DNA from: Stictocephala bisonia
Lineage: Eukaryota; Arthropoda; Insecta; Hemiptera; Membracidae
DNA length: 64,000 bases
Assembly: GCA_035578905.1 (NCBI GenBank)
Contig: JAQJVL010000111.1
Location: forward strand, 1,110,607-1,174,606
Reading direction: 5' to 3'
The notes beneath the pieces were generated by a model. The model was not told the DNA's origin and ran no database searches. It saw nothing but the letters and a program-made list of their open reading frames with translations. Within the stretch, counting starts at the first letter, position 1. Each line of letters opens with the position of its first letter. This document shows, piece after piece, positions 12,097-23,540 of this stretch. Position numbers and translations under genes: made by a program.

Positions 12097-12260
12097 TGAA
12101 GGAAAACCTGTGATGGAGCTGCAGTTCCAGAAAGTGTACTTGGGCCTTGAGAGCAGACCACGGACTGGCTCTCACTGTATACAGATGACCCTGGGCAGCC
12201 TGTCTCTGCACGATAACTTAACTCAGGACTCCGCTTTTCCAGTCCTAATTTCTCCACAGA
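12097..12260 (+). CDS. Vps13D: Vps13D exon, 164 nt
   Basis: Acceptor TAATTTGTAG at 12096, donor CCACAGA|GTAAAT after 12260. The first T completes AAT with AA from the previous exon, giving SDIN-EGKPVMELQFQKVYL, and one A is left over. The translation reads ELQFQKVYLGLESRPRTGS, then TLGSLSLHDN, then AFPVLISPQS. In VPS13D this corresponds to the beta-strand repeat following the KRDxVF segment (pattern xLEFxDVKL, VRLGGLFLRD, FPLLVFP). The part is lipid-groove wall. The exon starts about 60 bp downstream of the foldback MITE. Confidence 0.85.
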
Positions 12261-12521
12261 GTAAATACATAGTTGATATCTTCCTAGTCTGTATTAAAAC
12301 TATAGATTTATAAATTGACTTTTGGGGTTAAGTGTTAGAGAGGACTTTACAGTCCTACCTGAGCCATTAATAAAGGAATATTTCATTTTATTTAATATTA
12401 ATACATTTAATTAAAATTTTATTTCAGTAGAAGACATACTGTATAGTCACAAAACTTCCTGGGCCCAAAACCCTCAAAATATTTTTCGTACTACAAACCG
12501 TCAAACTACTCAAATTTAAAA
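12261..12521. other. Intron segment, nothing recognised
   Basis: Short AT-rich intron sequence before the pogo-type MITE. Confidence 0.6.
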
Positions 12522-12523
12522 TA

Positions 12524-13291
12524 CAGTAGAACTCCAATCATCCGAATCAATTGGGACTAGACCCTATTCGGATAATAAAAAATTTGGATAGTCAGATTTT
12601 TGTCTAAAAACAGTCCATTTTATATAATCACTGTTTATAATTAAATGCATGTATGTTGAAATGGGTTGAAAAGAATATTTTTAATGAGAAAGGGTATTAA
12701 TTACATAGTTAATTACAGTTTAATTACATAATACAGTTTATTATATTTTTTATTTACATACCGTCCTGTAAAGGAATATTTTGCCTTGTTTAGTTAACAC
12801 ATTTAGTTAAATATGCTTTTTGTGTTTGACTGTCTTCATCCGTTTTTAGACAGCTAGGTCGCGCATCCGCATGACAGAAGGAAGGATAATAGAGCATGTA
12901 GACAATACAATATTCTTATCGCATTATGCTTCCTGGCAGAATTATGATTTGATTTTTTTAAGAGTATTTATTTTTTAATTTTTATTATTTTTTTATTTAT
13001 TTTATATTTTTATTTTTTATTTTTATTTTTATTTTTTATTTTTTAAAGAGTATTTAAGGGTATCACAGTGAACAGTATTTATTGAGGCATATTTTGTGTT
13101 ATTTATTGTGATACATATATGATTTATCTTTTTAAGGATTAAATATACTTCGCTTTGTTGTTATATGCTTTTAGTATTTTTCAGAACAAAATAAAAAAAA
13201 CTGAAATTTTTAAGATTTCTTTCATATCTAAAAGCAGTACAGATAATCAGCGATTCGGATAGTTAGAGTTTGGATAATTGGAATTCCACTG
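12524..13291. mobile_element. Pogo/Tigger-type MITE
   Basis: TA duplications at 12522-12523 and 13292-13293. Inverted ends CAGTAGAACTCCAATCATCC and, reverse strand, CAGTGGAATTCCAATTATCC. CAGTRNAAYYCC-type ends with TATCC/ATCCGAA subterminal motifs are usual for pogo-like elements. 768 bp, no transposase. The interior holds the dispersed repeat at 12759-12907 and T/A-rich low-complexity sequence (12950-13050). Confidence 0.8.
12759..12907. repeat. Dispersed repeat shared with 7736-7915
   Basis: Almost identical to the copy at 7736-7915 over about 130 bp, from CCTGTAAAGGAATATT to GGAAGGATAATAG. Here it lies inside a Tigger-type MITE. Confidence 0.65.
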
Positions 13292-13293
13292 TA

Positions 13294-13919
13294 CCACAAT
13301 CATCTTGTTAAGTAGGATGAGCGAGAAAGAGATATTCTTTGGGTAGGGATTGTTTTTCTGATTTACCACTTATTATTCCTAATAACACTATTTTGAGGTA
13401 AAATGTGAATTTGTTGTCTCACATTTATCTTTACCTAGTGAAATAATTGTAGGACTTCATTTAATTTGCACAATTTTTGGAAATATAAGCTGTTAACATC
13501 TACAAATAACTTCTGGTTTGTATCATTCGTGTCCGATTGTCTTAACATGTATATTTAACTCGCAACAATCAAGCATTATATCCAGATTGAATTATGTCCT
13601 TCAACCAAACCAGAATTATGTTGTTTGTTTTTGAATGGAACATTCTGGATTTTTATGGAAATACTCGTTAGTTGGACAGAAACTGTGAAATATTTATAAA
13701 TCTTGTCCATCATTTTTAAATAAATTAGCATACTAATGTTGAGTTAAAAGTTCTCTCGGTCCTGATTTGAAAAAGTTTAGCCAATCAAGTTTATTTAATA
13801 TATTTATATTATTCTTGAGACGCCAATTGTAAAACAATTGGCGAATATGAATTTCAAATGAGTAGATATTATAAAAGTATAACTGCGTGTAATATGAACA
13901 AAGTGTTGTTTTGTTTTAG
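13294..13919. other. Intron segment, nothing recognised
   Basis: AT-rich intron ending in the acceptor TTTGTTTTAG at 13919. A short inverted repeat CCAATTGTAAAACAATTGG lies at about 13822-13840. Confidence 0.6.
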
Positions 13920-14070
13920 CCAGTGAGTCAGCACCATTGGGACGACCTGCCAGAAATCTGCCACCAGGCCTTCAGAGGCTTCTTAATCAGAGCTCAGATA
14001 CTAAAGAAGATGAGCCTCTATTTCACCTCAGCTACGAGTATAAGCCGTTTAACTCTACTGCCGATTTTAG
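13920..14070 (+). CDS. Vps13D: Vps13D exon, 151 nt, last single-copy exon before the duplication
   Basis: Acceptor GTTTTAG at 13919, donor GATTTTAG|GTTTGT after 14070. The leftover A of the previous exon plus CC gives Thr, then SESAPLGRPARNLPPGLQRL, ending YEYKPFNSTADF and AG left over. The AG|G junction makes Arg with either 14471 (copy A) or 36873 (copy B). The Ser/Pro-rich start looks like a loop; the end leads into the conserved NPGAVKWLIDFF segment. The duplication boundary (14307) lies in the next intron. Confidence 0.8.
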
Positions 14071-14470
14071 GTTTGTGTTATGCAAATAAGATTATATTAC
14101 AATATATATTAGCTCACAAAACTGAAGCCTAATAAGTAGCATACATTTGATTGGTGCATGGTAAATTGTTTTTGAACCTATTGAAATTTCTCTCACAATT
14201 ATAGTGGACCATTTAAAAGGCTGGAAAATAATTACTCAACAATGAATTAATTATTAAAGTTTATGATGTATTACACATTTTTTTGCTAATCTATCAGATA
14301 ACTGCACTCCTCAGAGTTATGTTTGCGCTTAGTCATATTTATTTATTGATCATAAGATTAATATTAAATTCTGTAATAAAATCACATTTAAGTTTAATTA
14401 ATTGTAATAAAAATAAAAGTATGACATATATGTTTTACTTTTGTTCTATCTTAAAAGATGTTTGCTTTAG

Positions 14471-14669
14471 GCTTCAAGTACAGTCAGAGGCTCTGGATGT
14501 GGTTTACAATCCTGGAGCAGTCAAGTGGCTTATAGACTTCTTTGTTAAACCATTCCAGAAATGGGATCCTAGTTTCCGAGCAACAGCCAGACAAGGGTAT
14601 AATGCCATGAAGCAACGCACCAAGGAAGAACTTTTCCGTAACTGGGACAAGATATTACAAGGACAGTTG
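14471..14669 (+). CDS. Vps13D: Vps13D exon, duplicated set 1, copy A
   Basis: Acceptor TTTGCTTTAG at 14470, donor CAGTTG|GTAAGT. 199 nt: G completes Arg, then LQVQSEALDVVYNPGAVKWL to LFRNWDKILQGQL, phase 0 at the end. The VVYNPxAxxxLxDFF segment is a hallmark of VPS13 N-terminal repeats. Copy B (36873-37071) differs at four bases: three silent and Ile to Met near the end. Directly after the donor there is a decayed snapback-retroposon fragment (about 14682-14790). Confidence 0.9.
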
Positions 14670-15355
14670 GTAAGTTCCCATAGGACGTAAGGCCAGGAAT
14701 TAATATTACAGGAGACATCAGTAAACTTAACGTGAGAAGATAATAGAAATCCACCAACACACTTTATGCAGACACAACTGAAGGACATTGCCACTTACCC
14801 ACTTGTATTTGTCATTATAAATGATTTAAGAAATTTTGATTTCTGAAATCTATTCTATCTGAACTTAACGAAAAAAATCTCGCCCACCAAAAACTAAACC
14901 CCTTTATTCATACATGATTTAGTAAATTTATAATTCCATGCTTACTTTTAAATACCTAACTAAAGACTGTCTTACACAAATGCACATTATGTCTAATAAT
15001 TTTAAAATTCGTCTAATGATGATGACAAAATTAGAAAATAAAAATTTTTGTAAGTTTCAAAAAAATTATAAGAAACATAAGATGATGTTTTAATTCTTGA
15101 TTCTTGCTTGTACAATTTTAAGGAATGTTGTTCTTAGAAGGGTTTTTTGATTTAGGTTGAGGAGACGAGATGTGATTTGCTTCTTATTTCCGGTATTTAA
15201 AGGGTGAACTGGATGACTAGTATTATGTTTTAGGTGTTTTTTGCACCAATAATAATATCCTAACAAGAAGAAACGTATTCTTGTTTTAACTTAATTATTC
15301 AAAAGAATTTTAGTCGAAAATATAATCATGTAATAAATAAAATTCTACTTTTCAG
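14670..15355. other. Intron, copy A
   Basis: Contains the decayed repeat GGCCAGGAATTAATATTACAGG at 14690, related to the snapback family; otherwise AT-rich with nothing recognised. The acceptor TACTTTTCAG is at 15355. Confidence 0.6.
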
Positions 15356-15548
15356 ACCACAAGGAAAACATGGGACTTAGATCTCGCTATATCAGCTCCT
15401 CAAATATTTTTAGTAGAGCATTTCAATGACAAGAATGCTGTCTTATGTGTGGTGGATCTGGGCAAGCTGCACTTTACCAACAGAGAGCGTGAACCAAAGC
15501 CAAGAACTACAAACAGTGGTTCTAATTTGGATGATGATGATGATGAAG
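15356..15548 (+). CDS. Vps13D: Vps13D exon, duplicated set 2, copy A
   Basis: 193 nt, phase 0, donor GATGAAG|GTAAAT. Translates TTRKTWDLDLAISAPQIFLV, then LCVVDLGKLHFTN, ending in an acidic run LDDDDDE with G left over. The W-x-L-x-I-SAPQ and VVDLG motifs are conserved in VPS13 proteins. The five-Asp GAT repeat could vary in length. Copy B at 37756-37948 has Leu to Ile (TTA to ATA) in WDLDL and one silent change. Confidence 0.9.
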
Positions 15549-15725
15549 GTAAATGAAATTTGATATTTCTATTTTGTTTTAAAGAAACTACAATAAATTT
15601 AATGTTTTCCGCTTTACCCTTTTTAAAGATTTATACATTGTGTGTTTGGACAGGAACTTAGGAATATTATTACTTTCTTAAAGTATTGTTGAATTATTAT
15701 TGTAACAACAATGTAATTGTTCTCC

Positions 15726-17685
15726 TGAGACCCATCCCCCCCACCAAAGCTGGGAAGCGTGCCAACCGGGGGGATGGCTCAAAACAAGTCGAGCGATGGG
15801 ATCACGGGTGGCAGTTGGAGGGTCAAAATAACACTCGGCAGCTGAGCAAAACTAATTTTATTTGCCAAATAAACATTAACTGGCTGGCATAGGGCCACAA
15901 TAGAAACAGGCAGAAGGCCACAATATAAAATTTGCAGTTAAATAAATAACAATAAACACAAAATTTAACAATATAACGACAAAAGCTACCAAAACACTTA
16001 ACGCTACAAATACCAAAACTACAATTAACAAACTGTATGGCCTATCTGCAGTTTTGGCCTGAGACACCCAAAACGTAAGACAAATTATTAAAGAAACAAA
16101 TAAAAGTGAAAAGAAAATTTATAAAAATTTTGATAACCCCAATTAAGCCGGCAATTTGGCCCACATCCCTTGATTCCACCGAGGCCAGGGAGTAAGCCGG
16201 ATTCCCTGGGCAGCTCCGAATAGAAGTTAACTAAAAGCACAATAATCCCCTTTTCGTGAGTTTAAAAATTAAACAATTTAAAAAAAAAATATAACACGGT
16301 ACCGTTCTATTATCCCCGGACATCAATAATACAATTAACAACGAAAAAATAAATAACGATCACTAGGCCTAAACATAACAATAAATAACAACAAAACTTA
16401 ACCATAGGGACCTAACAAAATATAAAATCCAAAAAATATAACAATAAAATAAACTAATTAAATAAATAACAATAAATATCAACGTTTTCTTCTTTTTTTT
16501 CTTAAATTGTAATGTTTGAAATGTCCCCATGGCTGTTTCTTCACTTTGTCCAAACAGTTTTAGGCCTAGGCACAAATATATCCACAAACTTTTTTCTTCT
16601 TTTGTTTTTATATATTTTTTTTTTTGTTTTTTTTATAAATCACCCCCAGCTCAGCCGCCGGGAAAAGATGGAAAGAACTGACCTGAGGACTGAAGACTTC
16701 TACCACCAAAGATGTAGGGCGGGTAGCGGGCAACTCCAGGCTCCAACATGGTCCTCAGGCCAGGCTAGCAGTGGAGAATATCGAAGTTCCCCCGGACGGC
16801 GGCTGAGGGCTGAAAGTCCCACTCAAGGACCCTGGACTGCAAGGTTAAACACAGCCATTAAAAATAGAACAGCCAAACCCTTTTACAAAAATAACACATA
16901 ACAACTAAATATAAGTGTGCATGATTTCGCCAAACTTAACATGAAGAGACAAACTTATACATGATTGGAGCAACAAGACAGTGAAAGATTAACTTTAGGC
17001 TATGGAATATTTAACAACTTACAATTTAACCAATTACAAGTTAACAAATTACCAAAGAATAAATTGCGTATATGAACTAAAAATGACAAACTGAACACTA
17101 GGCTATGGAAACATGCACAATAGGTTATAACATGAAAAGCTAAAGATAGGCTAGGTTATTGTCAAAGAACAAAAAATATGGTAAATCGGTAACTACAACT
17201 GTAAAAAGGCTCAATAAACATTATACAGAATTACAATTGAAAATAAAGGCAGATATAAAAAGCATTAACGGTAATTAACGGTAAAGAGTAACATGGAAGC
17301 ACATGGCTTTAACCTAGTCTGAGAAACATCTAGACAAAGAACACAAATTAGACAAAACCCTGAAAACACCAGTAAGCCCGTTGAATATTATTTAAACAAA
17401 AGTATTTTCACAAAAAGGGTGATTAGATATTAAAACATACGAAATGAACACTTACGTTTTAGGTGATTTAGCCTCGCATCTTGTGACTAACGGCTGCTGC
17501 AAACCAACTCGAACTACTAGAACAATCTAGACGGCCAACCTGACAACCCGAGCTGGAACACGGAACGAAACGGATCTAAACCAACGGCCACCAACTACGC
17601 GAAACGCAAGGCAAAAGCGAATCTCAGGCAGCCTGGCAGACAACGACGAAAAAAACGAAACTGTACCGGTCCAAGACCCGGTACA
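15726..17685 (-). repeat. LTR (3' LTR of the minus-strand element)
   Basis: 1960 bp, near-identical to 18754-20719. Minus strand begins TGTACCGGGTCTTGG and ends GGGTCTCA. Open frames of about 60-130 codons inside it occur in both LTRs and look incidental. Confidence 0.9.
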
Positions 17686-17698
17686 ACCTCCCTCTGCA
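17686..17698 (-). other. Polypurine tract of LTR element
   Basis: Minus strand GCAGAGGGAGGT abutting the TG start of the 3' LTR; expected plus-strand priming site. Supports the minus orientation. Confidence 0.6.
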
Positions 17699-17762
17699 AA
17701 CCTCAACACACCCAGGCAGGGGAGCAAACTCGGTACCTCAGGGAACCAAGAGAAGACGAAGG

Positions 17763-18464
17763 CCTCCGAAGAGTGGTGTTCTCGAGGCGTCTGCATAGAT
17801 CCTGCGAGGACCCAGGGCATTCGGGATTTTCCTCCTCCCAGAGATGCCAAGGGGATTGCCCGTTTTGTGGGGATGGTGAATTTTTACCGTCGCTTCATCC
17901 CTAACGTGGCCGAGCTTGCTGCCCCGTTGAACGAGCTGCGTAAGAAAGGTGTCCCTTTTGTGTGGGGCCAAGCTCAGCAGACTGCCTTTGATGCTCTCAA
18001 GGAGGCTATCATGCAACCTCCTGTCCTGCGTATGCCTGATTTCAGCAGAGAATTTATTCTTCAGACTGATGCCTCCTCCTCCGCCATTGCTGCTGTTCTT
18101 TCTCAGGAGTTTGATGGGGTCAGGCAGCCCATTTTTTTGCTTCGAGGACGTTGTCTCACCAGGAGAGGAAAGCTTCTTCCATCTATGAGTTAGAGTGTCT
18201 GGCTGTTGTCTTTGGTACGGACAAGTTTCGGCGTTTCTTGGAACACGCTGAGTTCTTGCTGGAGACTGACAATCAGGCACTATCTTGGCTTCTTGCCCAT
18301 CCTTGACAGCTCGGGAAAATTGGTCGCTGGGTGGTCAAAATTTCTGCCTTTAAGTTCCGATCTTTCCTTGAGTGGGACTTTCAGCCCTCAGCCTACCGAG
18401 CCACTGCCGACCACTCCAATCCACCCATGAAACCCATTCAACAAAGTAACCAAGCGGATTGCCT

Positions 18465-18465
<1 letters not shown>
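17763..18465 (+). pseudogene. Gypsy pol fragment (RT end and RNase H), antisense to its LTRs
   Basis: Translation shows the end of a Ty3/Gypsy reverse transcriptase: GIRDFPPPRDAKGIARFVG, NFYRRFIPN, LAAPLNELRKKGVPFVWG. The RNase H start follows: FILQTDASSSAIAAVLSQ. A two-base excess in a T run near 18135 shifts frame. RNase H then continues (ELECLAVVFGTDKFRRFLEH, LLETDNQALSWLLAHP), hits a TGA at about 18304, and resumes QLGKIGRWVVKISAFKF to a poly-T run at 18468. No gag, protease or integrase. It lies opposite to the LTR orientation, so it is a captured or inverted piece, not the element's own sense pol. Confidence 0.8.
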
Positions 18466-18513
<48 letters not shown>

Positions 18514-18676
18514 GTTAAATGATTTATTTGGTTTTTAATTGTTTTTCTTTTTAAATAATTATTTATTTGTTTCTTTTTTTTTTTTTTTTTTTCTACGTAT
18601 TACCAAGACACCTTGACGGTAGGTCGGCCAACCATGCCCTACTAACTTGCAAACACCCACCGTCAACAACCAAGAG

Positions 18677-18731
<55 letters not shown>

Positions 18732-18733
18732 GT
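18466..18733. repeat. Poly-T tracts inside LTR element
   Basis: Three T runs: about 18468-18506 and 18574-18592 (18-38 bp), and 18680-18729 (about 50 bp). They separate AT-rich and short GC-rich segments. On the minus strand these are long A runs just downstream of the primer-binding site, perhaps captured polyadenylated fragments. Confidence 0.7.
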
Positions 18734-18735
18734 AA

Positions 18736-18751
18736 CCACGCTCTGCTACCA
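18736..18751 (-). other. tRNA primer-binding site of LTR element
   Basis: On the minus strand TGGTAGCAGAGCGTGG starts two bases after the LTR end GGGTCTCA. It begins with TGG, complementary to the universal CCA end of tRNA. Identity of the tRNA not assigned. Confidence 0.75.
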
Positions 18752-18753
18752 AT

Positions 18754-20719
18754 TGAGACCCATCCCCCCCACCAAAGCTGGGAAGCGTGCCAACCGGGGG
18801 GATGGCTCAAAACAAGTCGAGCGATGGGATCACGGGTGGCAGTTGGAGGGTCAAAATAACACTCGGCAGCTGAGCAAAACTAATTTTATTTGCCAAATAA
18901 ACATTAACTGGCTGGCATAGGGCCACAATAGAAACAGGCAGAAGGCCACAATATAAAATTTGCAGTTAAATAAATAACAATAAACACAAAATTTAACAAT
19001 ATAACGACAAAAGCTACCAAAACACTTAACGCTACAAATACCAAAACTACAATTAACAAACTGTATGGCCTATCTGCAGTTTTGGCCTGAGACACCCAAA
19101 ACGTAAGACAAATTATTAAAGAAACAAATAAAAGTGAAAAGAAAATTTATAAAAATTTTGATAACCCCAATTAAGCCGGCAATTTGGCCCACATCCCTTG
19201 ATTCCACCGAGGCCAGGGACTAAGCCGGATTCCCTGGGCAGCTCCGAATAGAAGTTAACTAAAAGCACAATAATCCCCTTTTGGTGAGTTTAAAAATTAA
19301 ACAATTTAAAAAAAAAAATATAACACGGTACCGTTCTATTATCCCCGGACATCAATAATACAATTAACAACGAAAAAATAAATAACGATCACTAGGCCTA
19401 AACATAACAATAAATAACAACAAAACTTAACCATAGGGACCTAACAAAATATAAAATCCAAAAAATATAACAATAAAATAAACTAATTAAATAAATAACA
19501 ATAAATATCAACGTTTTCTTCTTTTTTTTTCTTAAATTGTAATGTTTGAAATGTCCCCATGGCTGTTTCTTCACTTTGTCCAAACAGTTTTAGGCCTAGG
19601 CACAAATATATCCACAAACTTTTTTTCTTCTTTTGTTTTTATATATTTTTTTTTTTTTTGTTTTTTTTATAAATCACCCCCAGCTCAGCCGCCGGGAAAA
19701 GATGGAAAGAACTGACCTGAGGACTGAAGACTTCTACCACCAAAGATGTAGGGCGGGTAGCGGGCAACTCCAGGCTCCAACATGGTCCTCAGGCCAGGCT
19801 AGCAGTGGAGAATATCGAAGTTCCCCCGGACGGCGGCTGAGGGCTGAAAGTCCCACTCAAGGACCCTGGACTGCAAGGTTAAACACAGCCATTAAAAATA
19901 GAACAGCCAAACCCTTTTACAAAAATAACACATAACAACTAAATATAAGTGTGCATGATTTCGCCAAACTTAACATGAAGAGACAAACTTATACATGATT
20001 GGAGCAACAAGACAGTGAAAGATTAACTTTAGGCTATGGAATATTTAACAACTTACAATTTAACCAATTACAAGTTAACAAATTACCAAAGAATAAATTG
20101 CGTATATGAACTAAAAATGACAAACTGAACACTAGGCTATGGAAACATGCACAATAGGTTATAACATGAAAAGCTAAAGATAGGCTAGGTTATTGTCAAA
20201 GAACAAAAAATATGGTAAATCGGTAACTACAACTGTAAAAAGGCTCAATAAACATTATACAGAATTACAATTGAAAATAAAGGCAGATATAAAAAGCATT
20301 AACGGTAATTAACGGTAAAGAGTAACATGGAAGCACATGGCTTTAACCTAGTCTGAGAAACATCTAGACAAAGAATACAAATTAGACAAAACCCTGAAAA
20401 CACCAGTAAGCCCGTTGAATATTATTTAAACAAAAGTATTTTCACCAAAAGGGTGATTAGATATTAAAACATACAAAATGAACACTTACGTTTTAGGTGA
20501 TTTAGCCTCGCATCTTGTGACTAACGGCTGCTGCAAACCAACTCGAACTACTAGAACAATCTAGACGGCCAACCTGACAACCCGAGCTGGAACACGGAAC
20601 GAAACGGATCTAAACCAACGGCCACCAACTACGCGAAACGCAAGGCAAAAGCGAATCTCAGGCAGCCTGGCAGACAACGACGAAAAAAACGAAACTGTAC
20701 CGGTCCAAGACCCGGTACA
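18754..20719 (-). repeat. LTR (5' LTR of the minus-strand element)
   Basis: About 1966 bp, near-identical to the LTR at 15726. Differences I noticed include AGTAAG/ACTAAG, TTTTCG/TTTTGG, AACACAAA/AATACAAA, CACAAAAA/CACCAAAA and T-run lengths. Confidence 0.9.
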
Positions 20720-20958
20720 CTCCAATACTACTATTAGATAAGATTGTAAAGTTAGAAGTTGGCATCTTGAACATTATCGAAATAAGAGGGGTTATAAGAG
20801 TTGATTGAATTATTAAGGATTATTGCATGTAATTGAATATTACAGTAGGGAATTGTTATTCTATTCTATTTTATATTGAACAATCTATTATGTGTAGTAT
20901 TTTTAGTTACATGTGAATAAAAGCTTACAATAAAATAGTTTTGTTAAAAATGAATATA

Positions 20959-23538
20959 CAGTATGACCTTGTTTATCCGGATCTCTTTTATCCGGATTTC
21001 CGGTTAATCTGGATCATATTAGCGAGAATATTTTTTTGTTTTACGAGAATACAAAATGTCGTAAGCTTTTGATATATAAATGTTCTTAACAGTAGATATG
21101 GTCTGTGTCGACATTGCAAAACGAATATGGATTTCGTGTTGAATAAATAACAAAAATACTGCTTTGTACAGTACTGTATTGTTATGTTTGTACAGTACAG
21201 TACTGTATTTTGAGGAGCAACATATTTCCAAAAGATGTTAGCATGTAAAACTGGTTAATTGAGAAAGGACGGGCTCAGTGTATTCACTCCCGTCGTTTCT
21301 GCGAAGTACAGTGGCGGCAGAGAGGGTGGGGTATGGAATGCGCATCAATCCGCCCCTCCACTCCTAGGCAATAGGCATGCCCACCGGCTACGACAGACAG
21401 CTAGACAACACAACACACGAGTCAATCAGTAGTGAGTGACAAAGCGTGCAAGAGTCTTACGGTGCATAGTCTCTCGTTGGAGAAGGGAACATTGTTTTTG
21501 TTTACGTTGTTTTTGTTTAGTAGTTTTATGGTGTTTATTGTTTGTTTTTATTGATAGTTTACGATTGTTATATTTTTAAAGAACTTTACCTGCGTTGTTT
21601 TTGTTTAGTAGTTTTATGGTTGTTATTGTTTGTTGTTATTGATAGTTTACGTTTGTTATATTTTTAAAGAACTTTACCTACGTTGTTTTCTTGTGTTTTC
21701 ATTGTGTTGTGAAATGTCTTCAAAACGAAAAAAGGTTGTTGTTTCAATGGATAAAAAACTTGAAGCCTTACATCGAATCGATAAAGGTGAGTCACTTAAA
21801 AAAATTGCAGAAGAATTCGGCGTTGGTACATCTACAGTTTCAGACTGAAAAAAAAAATAGGAAAGAAATTGAAGACTTTTGTTTTAAAATGATGTCAAAA
21901 GATAGTCTAGAGGGGAGGGGGACTATCAAAAAGGCTAAAAATGAACATTTGGACGATGCACTGTTTTTATGGTTCAGTGAACAACGAGAACGAGGCATGC
22001 CCGTATCAGGACCAATAGTGCAAGAAAAAGCGCTGTTACTAAATAAAACTATGCCTAATGGAGACCTGACCTTTACAGCAAGCCTTGGTTGGCTTGATAG
22101 GTGGAAAAACCGCCATGGCATACGCCAACTATCAGTCACTGGCGAGAGCTTGTCTAGTGATATCATAGCTAGTAAAAAATATAAAGCTGTGTTTAAAAAG
22201 CTTATTTCAGACGAAAATTTTATGCCTGATCAAATTTACAATGCAGACAAAACAGGTCTGTTTTATAGAATGCTGCCAAGTAAAACACTAGCTTCAAAAC
22301 TTGATGATGCGGCACCTGGATATAAAAAGAGTAAAGATAGAGTGACAGTCTTGGCTTGCAGCAATGCTTCTGGAACACTTGTCTTGATTGGCAAATCAAA
22401 AAATCCCAGAGCCCTTAAAAATATTAATCATGACACTTAACCAGTCATTTACCGAGCAAAGAAAAGTGCTTGGATGGACTCCTTTATATTCAAAATATGG
22501 TTTTTTGATAACTTTGTACCGAGTGTAACAAAGTTTCTTAAAGATAGCAACTTGCCTATGAAGGCCGTTTTACTAATTGATAACGCCCCCTCACACCCTA
22601 GTGCAGATGAACTAAAAAGTGGTGGCATATGTGTTCAGTTCCTTCCTCCCAATGTTACACCGCTTCTTCAGCTGGTGGACCAGGGCGTTTTGGAAAGCAT
22701 AAAAAAAGTGTATAGACGCCAACTTCTAGGTCAACTTCTCAAAGTAGAAGGAGAGGATAGTGTGATACAGCTGCTGAAAACTATAAACATTAAAAAGGTT
22801 ATCTATATGGTGGCGTCATCATGGGATAATGTGACTAAAACATCATTGGTTAAGTCTTGGAAGAAACTGTGGCCTGGAGTGTGCGAGATTTGTAACGGTG
22901 AATCTGTCTATCTGTCTCAGAGGAAAGTGAAGACTGTAGCCCTACTGAACTGCTCCAGATGATTGAAAAAATTGATGGCTGCACTAGTGTAGATCTGGAA
23001 GACGTGAATGGCTGGCTTCAGGCAGACAATATGATTGGTGTGATGATAGATGAAGAAATAATATCAGTAGCGTGTTCTACAGGTTTAGCTAGGACAGTGA
23101 CAATTATTCTCTGGATGAAGAACCGGAAGAGATTATGACTCATGCAGATGCCACCGCACAATTAGATCGGCTGATGGTGTATTTCAAGCGGCAGTCGGAT
23201 ACTTCGTCAGCGGAAATTTTGGCCTTAAAGCGGTTGCGTGATCGTACTTCCCGGAAGCAGTGCACTAAAGTTAAACAAAAGAAAGTGACTGAATTTTTTC
23301 AAAAGCAATAAACTACTTTATTAAAGATATTAGTGAGTACTGCAATTATATAATATGTATAAAAACATTACTTTCATTGTTGTAATAGTATAATCTGTTC
23401 TCTTTTTATTAATATTACCAGTAAATAAATTTCTATTAGATTATAAATAGTGATTGTATTTATATCCGGTTTATCCGGATTTTCGCCTATCCGGATCACT
23501 TCCGGTCCCAATTAATCCGGATAAACGAGGTTATACTG
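20959..23538 (+). mobile_element. Tigger/pogo element, copy A
   Basis: TA duplications at 20957-20958 and 23539-23540. Inverted ends CAGTATGACCTTGTTTATCC (left) and, reverse strand, CAGTATAACCTCGTTTATCC (right), with repeated TTTATCCGGAT subterminal motifs. 2580 bp. A tandem duplication of about 90 bp lies in the leader (21505-21690). Encodes a disabled DDE_1 transposase. The same insertion is present in copy B at 38359, so it predates the A/B split. Confidence 0.9.
21714..23311 (+). pseudogene. Tigger transposase (CENP-B/DDE_1 type), broken
   Basis: Starts MSSKRKKVVVSMDKKLEALH, with a CENP-B-type helix-turn-helix (KKIAEEFGVGTSTVSDW). Lesions: the Trp codon after VSD is TGA here (TGG in copy B) and the following A run is one base too long, shifting frame. 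The body then reads RGMPVSGPIVQEKA, the second HTH/CENP-B part, and catalytic Asp in NADKTGLFYRML, LLIDNAPSHPS and LVDQGVLESIK (third Asp kept). A stop at 22438 replaces an expected Leu. Beyond 22960 further frame breaks occur; the tail ends QKKVTEFFQKQ at 23308, stop 23309-23311. That tail fits a PCNA-binding PIP box. Copy B shares the A-run and Leu-codon lesions. Confidence 0.85.
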
Positions 23539-23540
23539 TA

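Larger units (their letters stand above)
15726..20719 (-). mobile_element. LTR retrotransposon, recent, coding region mostly replaced
   Basis: Two LTRs of about 1.96 kb flank about 1.07 kb. Four-bp TSD CTCC at 15722-15725 and 20720-20723; the empty site GTTCTCCAATACT is in copy B near 38124. LTR ends are TG...CA. Next to the inner end of the right LTR the minus strand reads AT then TGGTAGCAGAGCGTGG, a primer-binding site that pairs with a tRNA ending CTCTGCTACCA. Next to the left LTR the minus strand reads GCAGAGGGAGGT, a polypurine tract. Hence the element is on the minus strand and opposite to the host gene. I counted about five LTR mismatches, so insertion is recent. The internal Gypsy pol piece lies on the + strand. 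Confidence 0.9.

Noticed and set aside
17738..18280. 180-codon minus-strand frame
   Set aside because: It is the shadow of the + strand Gypsy RT/RNase H reading, which has clear motifs.
17763..18465. Endogenous retrovirus
   Set aside because: Only an RT/RNase H piece of Ty3/Gypsy type, no envelope or gag; called a retrotransposon fragment.
15876..19935. Repeated 60-130-codon frames in the LTRs (for example a hydrophobic 63-residue frame)
   Set aside because: Same in both LTRs, overlapping AT-rich sequence on either strand, no homology or start context; incidental.
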